Below, one piece after another: positions 1 through 8,103 of a stretch of DNA of 64,000 nt (within the stretch, counting starts at the first letter, position 1; every line of letters starts with the position of its first letter). Made by a program: the position numbers and the translations under genes. Source of the DNA: Pigmentibacter ruber (GTDB lineage Bacteria > Bdellovibrionota_B > Oligoflexia > Silvanigrellales > Silvanigrellaceae); NCBI RefSeq assembly GCF_009792895.1, contig NZ_WSSC01000005.1, forward strand, positions 1 to 64,000. The letters run 5' to 3'. The notes beneath the pieces are model-generated. The model did no database searches, was not told where the DNA came from, and saw nothing but the letters and a program-made list of their open reading frames with translations.

Positions 1-118
1 TTTGGCTGTGCTGATTGCGGCGGGGAAATACCGGATCCCATTCCGAACTCCGAAGTCAAGCCCGCCTGCGGCAATGGTACTGCACCCTTAGGTGTGGAAG
101 AGTAGCTCTGTGCAGCCT
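1..118 (+). rRNA. rrf: 5S ribosomal RNA
   Basis: The stretch carries the conserved 5S core (GATCCCATTCCGAACTC at about 34-50, then GAAGTCAAGC). The ends pair as helix I: GGCTGTGC at 4-11 against the run ending GCAGCC at 117, with G-U pairs in the middle. The length of about 116-118 nt is normal. The first bases may lie just outside the window. It is the last gene of an rRNA operon whose 23S lies upstream of the window. Confidence 0.95.
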
Positions 119-128
119 TTCATTTCTA

Positions 129-158
129 GCCCTCACAAACCGTGAGGGCTTTTTTTTT
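129..158 (+). terminator. Rho-independent terminator of the rRNA operon
   Basis: A perfect 8-bp stem GCCCTCAC (129-136) / GTGAGGGC (142-149) with a 5-nt loop is followed by a run of nine T. It lies 11 nt after the 5S gene, so it should end the rRNA transcript. Confidence 0.92.
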
Positions 159-160
159 GC

Positions 161-708
161 CCTCATTTTCTTATGATTAATTTTTACCAATGCAATAATT
201 TTTTTTGTTTTAAAAAACTTTATATAGTATTTAATCTTAAAGACTTAAATATGATTTAAGGAATAATTCAAAAAAAATATTTATTTAAATCAAAATATAA
301 AATATTAATCGCCAAAATTTATTTTTTATTCAACTATATATCTTATTTAATTTTTGGTATTTATAAATATTAAGTTAAATTTAAAAATAACTACATTTAG
401 AAGTATTAAATTTAAGTTAGTTTGTAAAAATAAAAATATTATTATATGTTTTAAAATTTTTAAAAATAGTTAAAATTAGCATATATTTTTTATAAAATAA
501 TAAATAAATATTAATTATTTTATAAAAAATATATTTGTATTTTATTACAGAAAATATAAATTTAAAGTATTTAATTAAAAAATATAAGCGATAAATTAAA
601 GATGAGTTAATGCTTAGTTTTGTTTTTTAATTTAAACATTGTAAATTACTTAAACTTATTGTAATAAAAATTTATAACTAAATGTATTTAAATAGAGGTG
701 TATTATTT
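161..708. other. Non-coding AT-rich gap with a long perfect inverted repeat
   Basis: No convincing gene is seen here; the stretch is almost all A and T and every frame is full of stops. The one structured element is a perfect 21-bp inverted repeat, arms 481-501 and 514-534. The promoter of the following DUF262 gene must lie here but cannot be picked out in such biased sequence. Confidence 0.6.
481..534. repeat. Perfect 21-bp inverted repeat, 12-nt loop
   Basis: The left arm 481-501 is the exact reverse complement of the right arm 514-534. It sits between the rRNA terminator and the DUF262 gene. It has no trailing T-run, so it is not a typical terminator. It could be a protein-binding dyad or a hairpin of the 5' leader. 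Confidence 0.7.
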
Positions 709-2448
709 ATGCATTCAACAAGCTTACATTTTCAGGAATTAATCAAAAAAATCAAATCAAATCATTTTTGTATACCAGAGTTTCAGCGCCCATTTGTCTG
801 GAAAGATTTTGAAACAAGGAGACTAATTGATTCAATTGCCCGTAATTATCCAATAGGATCTTTACTTATTTTAGAAGTAGGCAAAGAAAAAGATAAGCAG
901 TTCGCTTCAAGAGCAATAGAAGCATGTGTTTTAAAAGATGATGAACAAGATATAGATGATTCTGTTGAATCTAACGATGATGTTTTGCCTCAAATTGAGA
1001 ATGGCTCATATTATGTTTTAGATGGTCAACAGCGATTAACTTCTATAGCTCGGGTATTTTCAAATGGATATGAGAAGAAAGTTTATTTTTTTGATTTAAA
1101 AAAAATGTTTGAAGTTTTTTTCGATCAAAATGATAGTTTTGAATATGATTGGATATATTCAGTAAATAGAACAAAAGAGTTCTCTCAAATTCGGAAAGAT
1201 GATAATCGTTCAATAAGAGCAGATGTTGCCCTAGAGCCAATAAACTGTAGTAAATATCTTTCTGAGTACTTTGAAGATTCAGTTGATTTCATAGACTATA
1301 CTAAAGAGCAAAAACGCAATATAATAGGTAAACTCTCAGTGGTTTTTGAAACTATACGAAATTTTTCAGTGCCATTTATATGTTTAAAGAGTGATACTCA
1401 TTTGGAAACAATTTGTAGAGTATTTGAAACCATAAATTCAACAGGTGTGAAACTTTCAACTTTTGATCTTGCAGTAGCAAGATATCATCCAAAATTAAAA
1501 ATTAGAAAAATGTTTGAAAATTCAAAACTTGAAGATTCAAATTTAAGAAATTATGAAGTTGAAGGTGAAAGTATTTTAAAAGTTCTAGCTCTATGTAGTT
1601 TGAGAGAAAAAAATAGAGATAAAATTCCAGAAGTAACAAGATCTGTTTTATTGTCACTAAATGAGAACTTTATTCTAGAAAATTGGGATTTATCAATAAA
1701 ATGTTTTTCAGATGCAATTAGAATGACTAAAAGCTGGGGTATAGAAGAAGCTCATAGATCGTTTTTAATTCCAATATCTGCAACTTTACTTTCATTTAAT
1801 AAAAAAAATATTAATGAAGAATTATTTAAAAATTGGTACTTTTATAGTGCATTAATTAAAGATAATATAAAATCAAATAACTACAGATTGGGGACAGACT
1901 ATAAATTTTTATGCGACTCTGTACAAAAATTAATTGAAGGCCAAATTCTTAGTAAAGTTTTCCAATATAAAATTTCTATTACTGCTACTGATTTGGTTGA
2001 TTCTACGTCAAATAGTATTCTATTTAAAACTGTTATATATTTGCTAAAACATGATTATATTAAAAACGATTTTTTTGATGATTCATCTATATTGGGAAAT
2101 ATTGATGTAGATTATACCTTATTAAATATATTTCCTAATGCTAAAAAACATAAATTTGATAATAGAAAAATAGATTCGCTTGCAAATAAATTAATAGTTA
2201 ATATAAAGAGTTATAAAGAGTATAATAATTCTCTTCCTGAAATATATTTACAAGATTATATAAAAAAGTATAGAGATAAAAGTAGGATTGATAAAAAAAT
2301 AAAAATAAATGATTTGCCAATTAATGTTTACGATAGTTTGTCATTTAATTTACTAAAAAAAGAAAATTATGAAAAATTTCTTTTAAATAGGGCGAATAAA
2401 ATAATTGAACGTTTGAAAATTCTTTTTAATGATATTTGGGAAAAATAG
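709..2448 (+). CDS. DUF262 domain protein (GmrS-like), no HNH domain seen
   Basis: The N-terminal domain has the DUF262 hallmarks: IPEFQRPFVW at residues 22-31 and DGQQR at 105-109, plus FETINSTGVKLSTFDL further on. DUF262 is the ParB/Srx-like NTP-using domain of GmrSD-type enzymes that attack modified phage DNA. The C-terminal part ends in a helical NRANKIIERL segment common in DUF262 proteins. I see no H-N-H motif of the usual DUF1524 nuclease half, so nuclease activity is not supported. I chose the ATG at 709 (579 aa) because AGAGGTG lies 8 nt before it; the upstream ATG at 682 has no ribosome site. A defence role is inferred from the family. It stands alone next to an rRNA operon. Confidence 0.8.
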   Translation: MHSTSLHFQELIKKIKSNHFCIPEFQRPFVWKDFETRRLIDSIARNYPIGSLLILEVGKEKDKQFASRAIEACVLKDDEQDIDDSVESNDDVLPQIENGSYYVLDGQQRLTSIARVFSNGYEKKVYFFDLKKMFEVFFDQNDSFEYDWIYSVNRTKEFSQIRKDDNRSIRADVALEPINCSKYLSEYFEDSVDFIDYTKEQKRNIIGKLSVVFETIRNFSVPFICLKSDTHLETICRVFETINSTGVKLSTFDLAVARYHPKLKIRKMFENSKLEDSNLRNYEVEGESILKVLALCSLREKNRDKIPEVTRSVLLSLNENFILENWDLSIKCFSDAIRMTKSWGIEEAHRSFLIPISATLLSFNKKNINEELFKNWYFYSALIKDNIKSNNYRLGTDYKFLCDSVQKLIEGQILSKVFQYKISITATDLVDSTSNSILFKTVIYLLKHDYIKNDFFDDSSILGNIDVDYTLLNIFPNAKKHKFDNRKIDSLANKLIVNIKSYKEYNNSLPEIYLQDYIKKYRDKSRIDKKIKINDLPINVYDSLSFNLLKKENYEKFLLNRANKIIERLKILFNDIWEK

Positions 2449-2559
2449 TAAAATACTTTTTTATTCAAAATATAAAATATCTCATGCATTAATTTGATTA
2501 GGTTTGCATAAGTTAACTATCGACTTATATTTATTAATATGAAATATGCTATCAATAAA

Positions 2560-2586
2560 AATAAATATATTAATAGTATATTTATT
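2560..2586. terminator. Hairpin between convergent genes, possible weak terminator
   Basis: Arms AATAAATATA (2560-2569) and TATATTTATT (2577-2586) pair perfectly over 10 bp around a 7-nt loop. It lies between the ends of two convergent genes. The stem is pure A/T, so its strength as a terminator is doubtful. Confidence 0.3.
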
Positions 2587-2611
2587 AGATAATTAAATAA
2601 TATAATTTTTT

Positions 2612-5026
2612 TTAATTTGCTATTAATTCTTTAAGGCTATTTGAGATATTATTGTCTATCGCATTAGTGTTTTCAATTGTTTGAAAAATTGAATTAATAG
2701 AAATGTTGGCAATATCTAATTCTAATAATTCATTTTGCTCTCTCATTAATACTAATTCATTTGGTTCTAGAAGCCAATGTAGTGTAACTACAGCCCTTTG
2801 TTCATTTACTGGATCTATAACTAATGAGTAAAAAAATAAACTTAAATTTCTTGTATCAGAGAAATTTAAATGAACATTATCAGGAGATATTTTATTGTCA
2901 TGAAGATAAACAATATAAGGTTTTAAATAATTACTTTGGATTCCTTTAGGTTCTAAATTTCCAATATTTATGTTATTGCTTTCTAAATAGTTGTTTGAGT
3001 AAACAGTCATTAAAGTATTTTGTTTATAAATACTTCCCTTATAAGTTTTAGGAATATTTTTAAAAATCCAGTTATGAGTTCTTAATACATTTAAGGATTC
3101 CGTTAAATTTCCCCCACTAAGTGAAAGATATTTACTTTGGGCTAGAAAATAGATATCTAATTGATGGATATTATTTCTAATAAGATCGTTTTTAATATAT
3201 TGGGGGATATTGTCTCTAAAATCAGAAGATATTTTTAAGCAATAAACATCAATACCACCATCAGGATAATGATATTGAGCTAGTCTTGGAGCAGGGCACA
3301 TTGAACCTGTGTTGAACTCATTAAGAGGAACATTTGTTATTTTACTTTTTGATTTTGAAAAAGTTGAGAAATTTTTTAGAGCCAAAAAATTTGACTTGTA
3401 TTCATGCAAATCTTTGTTTCTTTTGGTATCAACATTTATTGGATTCACTTCCTCAAAATAAAGTCCATCATTTTCATTATTAAATTCATCTTCATTAATT
3501 ATTTGAATATTATTATTAATTACTAGTGAATTATTATTAATATTTTTTAGTAAAAAAGATCCAATATTGACTGGTTTAAAAATAAATTTAGAATCTTTAT
3601 TTTTATTATCAACTAAATTAAGGTGTCTGCTGGCGGTTATTTCTAGATATTTTTTGTTAATTAAATTATAAATATATAATTCATTTTCTGCAATACTCTC
3701 TAATTCATTTTCATGATTCCTTTTGTCTATGCAAAATATGGAAGATGGATTTTTTTTATCAGTAGTAATAATGTTTTGCATATTTGCAGATAAGAATATA
3801 TTATCTTTATTTCTAATGTAGTAACATTTTCTGTTTTCAATATTAAAATTTTTGTATATAGGTATAACTAAAAAGCTTTCGTTTTCATTATTTGATTGTT
3901 TTAATACACTTTTATTTTCTGATAAGTTTTCAGAACTAAAAAAAGTATTATTTGATGTTTTAATTGTAAATTTATTATTTTTTTGTTTTGATAAAATAAA
4001 TGATTCAGTTAATGAATTTTTATTTTTTAGTTCTATTAAATTACTTCCTTGAGTTGCAGATAAAAATAAATTATTTATTTTAATATTAGACAACAAATTA
4101 TCTTTTTTGTTTATACAAATATTTGCCTTTTTATTTTCTTTTGAAAAAATTAGTCCATTTACGTTTTTATCATAATTATTTTGCAAAAATTCATTTTTAG
4201 TGTTTTTAATAAAATATAAGTTATCAGGATTACAAAATTTATTAACAGGTATTAAATAAAAGTTCTGTTTAACATTTGTTTGTCTTAAATAATAACGGTT
4301 ATCAGGTTGTTTTTCGAAATTTAAAAACGTATTATGAAACGACTTGATATTGAATATATTTTCTTTTACCTTTATAATTTCAAAAAATTCATTGTTTTTA
4401 TCATTTCTTACTGACTTAAATTTATTGTCATCTTTATTTGCCGATAAAAATAAATTATTAATTTTCATAGAAGCTATATTTTTTTGTTTATAATTTAAAC
4501 AAATTTTTACATAATTATTATTTTTTGATAATTCGAATTCATTACCTTCAATATCAATTGTATTAGTAAGAAATTTTCCATCTAAGCTTCTTAAATAATA
4601 TAAATTTTTTTCATCGCAAGGATTGTAGCTTTCAAGTGTTAAATTTATTTCATCATTTGTTTGATTTATTTTATAGTTTATGGTCGTATTATTAATATTT
4701 AAAAAAGTATTATGAATTGTTTTAATTGAGGTTTGTTTTGAATTTTTAGGATTTAATACAAAATTTTCACTATAACTAGCATTGTTTTTAGAAATAATTT
4801 CAATTTTACTATCATTAGCAGAAAGATAAAGATTAATATCAGGTTTTATTCTTACGACATTTTTCTTAATGTTATAGATGTGAAAAGGTGACTTTTCAGT
4901 TGAATTGAGACCTATTGCAAAATTATCATTACTATCTTTTATATAAAAATAACCATTTAAGCTATATGTATTCATTTTAAAGAATAAAAATATTATGCAA
5001 CTAACTATTTTTATCACAATTTTCAT
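2612..5026 (-). CDS. Secreted protein with four fascin-like beta-trefoil units
   Basis: The 804-residue protein opens with a Sec signal peptide (residues 1 to about 22). Four units of about 125 residues follow (about 26-137, 142-265, 269-396, 401-528). Each starts with a YYxxxxxDxxFL-like segment and contains repeats of the form NxFLSA or HNTFLN followed by F-I-K, three per unit. Three-fold sub-repeats of about 40 residues with this pattern are typical of beta-trefoils of the fascin/actin-crosslinking type, and fascin itself has four in tandem. The last 275 residues (529-804) form a separate domain that I do not recognise; a GSMCPAPRL segment and a Cys occur there. Function is unknown. Binding to actin, glycans or another surface is possible from the fold alone. 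Family assignment is by eye, not by search. Confidence 0.6.
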   Translation of the reverse strand: MKIVIKIVSCIIFLFFKMNTYSLNGYFYIKDSNDNFAIGLNSTEKSPFHIYNIKKNVVRIKPDINLYLSANDSKIEIISKNNASYSENFVLNPKNSKQTSIKTIHNTFLNINNTTINYKINQTNDEINLTLESYNPCDEKNLYYLRSLDGKFLTNTIDIEGNEFELSKNNNYVKICLNYKQKNIASMKINNLFLSANKDDNKFKSVRNDKNNEFFEIIKVKENIFNIKSFHNTFLNFEKQPDNRYYLRQTNVKQNFYLIPVNKFCNPDNLYFIKNTKNEFLQNNYDKNVNGLIFSKENKKANICINKKDNLLSNIKINNLFLSATQGSNLIELKNKNSLTESFILSKQKNNKFTIKTSNNTFFSSENLSENKSVLKQSNNENESFLVIPIYKNFNIENRKCYYIRNKDNIFLSANMQNIITTDKKNPSSIFCIDKRNHENELESIAENELYIYNLINKKYLEITASRHLNLVDNKNKDSKFIFKPVNIGSFLLKNINNNSLVINNNIQIINEDEFNNENDGLYFEEVNPINVDTKRNKDLHEYKSNFLALKNFSTFSKSKSKITNVPLNEFNTGSMCPAPRLAQYHYPDGGIDVYCLKISSDFRDNIPQYIKNDLIRNNIHQLDIYFLAQSKYLSLSGGNLTESLNVLRTHNWIFKNIPKTYKGSIYKQNTLMTVYSNNYLESNNINIGNLEPKGIQSNYLKPYIVYLHDNKISPDNVHLNFSDTRNLSLFFYSLVIDPVNEQRAVVTLHWLLEPNELVLMREQNELLELDIANISINSIFQTIENTNAIDNNISNSLKELIAN

Positions 5027-5195
5027 AATTTCTCCTTAATAATTATGCTTAAATTATAGGAATTAATAGATACTATATAAATTATTGTTTCTAATATCTA
5101 TTTTATATAATTTAAGTTTATTTTATAAATTTATATAATATATTGAACTTAAATATTTCTTATAATAAATAAATTCTACTAGTTAATAAATAATA

Positions 5196-5230
5196 AAAAG
5201 ACTTTAATTGCACTATATTTGAAGTCTTTT
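5196..5230 (-). terminator. Terminator after the first CotH-glycosidase gene
   Basis: Arms AAAAGACTT (5196-5204) and AAGTCTTTT (5222-5230) pair over 9 bp. On the minus strand the hairpin is followed by a T-rich run. It begins 8 nt after the stop codon of the gene ending at 5238. Confidence 0.6.
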
Positions 5231-5237
5231 AATTTAT

Positions 5238-7940
5238 TTACTTCCGCTGAATAGTCATAAAGTCAGCTATGGGTCTTGAAATATTAGTACATTTTCCTCT
5301 CATGCCAGAATTTATATTCATTTTAAATCCTCTAAAAGTTATTGCGGCAGATGCTCCGCCATCAAAATTAATTGCATGATTGCATCCTTCATCTTTAAGA
5401 TAATGAGCCAATTCATACATAGTCATTCCTTTAGAGATATTGGGTTGGCGACCATCAATGACATATAAATTCCAATTGTTATTTTTTATACATAGAGCAG
5501 CTCTTGGATGAGATCCTTTTAAGTGAGCTCTTTTAGTATTAGTTCCTTTGAAAAAATTAAGAACATCTTGATCAATATTATTATTCAATACTAAAATTTG
5601 ATTTGTACTTCTAATGTAATCCATTTGTTCAAAAGATTTTGTTGTATTTGATGTCATAATATTTTCATTATAAATATAATTGATATCAACAACTTCTCCA
5701 ATTTTAAGTTCACTTAACTTGAGTTCTTCTAGGTCTACTTTTGTTCCAAAAGAAATAACGTAACCATTTTCTGGAATGTTTGAATTTCCTGAAGTTGAAA
5801 TTGATTCAATAGAATTAGAATCTGAATTAATTGTAATTTCAAAAGTTCCTGAAGGCGTATTAGTACTATTATCAAAGCTACTGTTAAAGAGATTAATATC
5901 AAATGAGTCTTTTTCTAATGGTTCATTCAAATGATTAATATCAAATATTTTTCCTAATGATCGGAAATTAAATTTATTAACTATAGAAAGGTTGCCTATC
6001 ACATATTCACCATTATCATTCCAACCAATAGCAGGAAAAAGTATTTTAGATATAGAATGGTATTTGTTTTTTTCTTTAAAGACTCCTGTAGGATTAGCTT
6101 TAAAATTAGTAGTAGGATATTTACCAGAGGCATGACATCCATCAGGCCCTTGAACAAAATAAGAATAAACTTTGTCATGAATAAATTGATTTTTATAGTA
6201 ATATTTAAAAAATCCACCTGTTGCTACAACTAATGCATTTGTTCTTTTAGTAGCATCATCGTGAGTTTCCATTCTATCTTTAGCAATAATTGGTATTAAT
6301 TTAAAATGATTAAAATTGAATTGAGTTCTATGAATTACAACTGGATCTCCATTTAATTTCTTAATTTTATATTTATTGTAAGTGGTTGTAGGAATTTTAA
6401 GAAAATCTTCTTCCAAGAACTTAATTCTTTTATCAACCCAATTGAGCATCAAATCTAAATCCTTTGAATCAAATGGTCTATCTAGATTAATAAATTTATT
6501 ATTTTTCCAGCGTATAAATTCTCTTTCATATGCCATGTTATTTTCTAGATACTTAAAGTTATTAATAAGAGAACTTTTAATAAATCCTGGTAGACTGTTA
6601 TTTTCTTTAATCCATTTATGGACAAAATTAATTTTAAAATTATTTACATTATGTAAGTAACAAGTAACTAGAGAACCACGATTTTTTATATAGTCAAAAT
6701 GATCGAAAACAACGTCAAATCGATTATAATTAATTTTTCTTTGATATGATCCAAAAGATTGGTCAGCATCCCATAATATATAAAATAGTTTATTATCATT
6801 ATTGTAATTAGAATTAACAAAATCAGATACATTTCCTTTACTTAAAGCAACAAAACTATTATTTGTAATGTTATTACTTCCCTTAATTGCAAGTATAGTT
6901 GTTAAAAAACTATTTGCATAGTTAGGTTCAAATGTTTTTTCAAGATTATAATCACATTTTGATAAGTCTATACTAAGTTTTTCACTTTCAAATGTTGGAG
7001 TTTTGCTAAATTTAAAATCAAAAGGATTTATAAGGATATCAGATTGATTATTTATAACTGAATAAAGATAATTATCGTTTCCTTTTTTTTGCCAATTTAG
7101 CTCTAATGTGTCAAATAAATTATCTGTATTTAGAACGCTTGTATTTACAATATTTGAGATGTAGTAAATACCCAAATATTCATTGTTGATAAAAAGATCA
7201 ATGTGTTTTCCTTTAATTTTTTTACTTTTTAAATTATTTCCCAGTTTTTCATAAAAAATATTTTGACTTACTCTATCTCTTATTAATGAAGGATCGTCAT
7301 TGTTTGCTAGTAAGTAATAAATATTTTCCTTAGAAATAATATTGTATTTAGAAGAAATGTAATCAGTAAAATCATTATTTGTATAAATTGCAAAAGATTT
7401 TTTTTGAAGATTTGATAAATTATCTGTTACATTTATATATAATTCAGAATTTAAAGAGTCTATTTTTGCATAGACTTTATTTATGTTTGGAAAATTATCA
7501 ATATTATCTGTTTTTATATTTAAGACAGGTAATGATGAGAAATATAAATTGTATTCTTCAATTGTACCATCTTTATTTGTTTTTTTTAATATCGCTTTTT
7601 TCTTTTTAACTATGTTAAAAATATTTTGATAATTATGTATTACTTGATTGTTTATAGAAAATGAGCTGTTTTCATCGTTATTTAAAAATTTAATTTTAAT
7701 TTCTTTAGAATCGGGAATTTTGATATTTGAAATTATAATATTATTAGAATAGTCAATATGAGCTTCATTATCATTAAAATGTAATTTCCAAATAGTAGAC
7801 TCTACAGGCTTAATTTTTTCAGGTGTATTATTATTGCTATTATGTTTGTTTTCACTTTTACTGTCACTATCTTTTTTACATGAATCTGCTAAAAATAATA
7901 TAATCATTATAATTATTAAAAATAATTTTCCTCTTCTCAT
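5238..7940 (-). CDS. Lipoprotein fusing CotH-kinase-like and phosphodiester glycosidase domains
   Basis: 900 residues. The N-terminus is a lipoprotein signal with lipobox LADSC (Cys21). Residues about 130-515 look like a CotH kinase domain: SFAIYTNND, DPSLIRDRVSQ near 216-225, DLFINNEYLGIYYI at 248-261, and WDADQSFG at 390-397, which matches the DxD metal/catalytic motif region. Residues about 535-900 look like the NAGPA/DUF2233 phosphodiester glycosidase domain: TGGFF at 574-578, a LYVIDGRQ strand, KGMTMYELAHYL, and INFDGGASA near 857-865. CotH enzymes phosphorylate protein Ser in spore coats and effectors; NAGPA-type enzymes hydrolyse sugar phosphodiesters. A surface enzyme on phosphorylated glycans or proteins is inference. 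It has a close paralogue directly upstream on the same strand. Confidence 0.75.
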   Translation of the reverse strand: MRRGKLFLIIIMIILFLADSCKKDSDSKSENKHNSNNNTPEKIKPVESTIWKLHFNDNEAHIDYSNNIIISNIKIPDSKEIKIKFLNNDENSSFSINNQVIHNYQNIFNIVKKKKAILKKTNKDGTIEEYNLYFSSLPVLNIKTDNIDNFPNINKVYAKIDSLNSELYINVTDNLSNLQKKSFAIYTNNDFTDYISSKYNIISKENIYYLLANNDDPSLIRDRVSQNIFYEKLGNNLKSKKIKGKHIDLFINNEYLGIYYISNIVNTSVLNTDNLFDTLELNWQKKGNDNYLYSVINNQSDILINPFDFKFSKTPTFESEKLSIDLSKCDYNLEKTFEPNYANSFLTTILAIKGSNNITNNSFVALSKGNVSDFVNSNYNNDNKLFYILWDADQSFGSYQRKINYNRFDVVFDHFDYIKNRGSLVTCYLHNVNNFKINFVHKWIKENNSLPGFIKSSLINNFKYLENNMAYEREFIRWKNNKFINLDRPFDSKDLDLMLNWVDKRIKFLEEDFLKIPTTTYNKYKIKKLNGDPVVIHRTQFNFNHFKLIPIIAKDRMETHDDATKRTNALVVATGGFFKYYYKNQFIHDKVYSYFVQGPDGCHASGKYPTTNFKANPTGVFKEKNKYHSISKILFPAIGWNDNGEYVIGNLSIVNKFNFRSLGKIFDINHLNEPLEKDSFDINLFNSSFDNSTNTPSGTFEITINSDSNSIESISTSGNSNIPENGYVISFGTKVDLEELKLSELKIGEVVDINYIYNENIMTSNTTKSFEQMDYIRSTNQILVLNNNIDQDVLNFFKGTNTKRAHLKGSHPRAALCIKNNNWNLYVIDGRQPNISKGMTMYELAHYLKDEGCNHAINFDGGASAAITFRGFKMNINSGMRGKCTNISRPIADFMTIQRK

Positions 7941-8051
7941 ATAGACTCATTGGGTTGTTAAATTGTTATTCTTAATAAACTTTTCAAAAATAGATTATGG
8001 AAAATAATTTTCACTAAAGTTTCATAATCTATTAAGACTTAATTATTTATT

Positions 8052-8095
8052 AAAAAAGGACATCAAACATTAAAAGAAATTTGATGTCCTTTTTT
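8052..8095 (-). terminator. Strong terminator after the second CotH-glycosidase gene
   Basis: A perfect 16-bp stem, 8052-8067 with 8080-8095, with AGGACATC at its centre, lies directly after the stop at 8104. The A/T ends of the stem give T-runs on both strands. It separates the two paralogous genes into different transcripts. Confidence 0.85.
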
Positions 8096-8103
8096 TATTA
8101 TAT

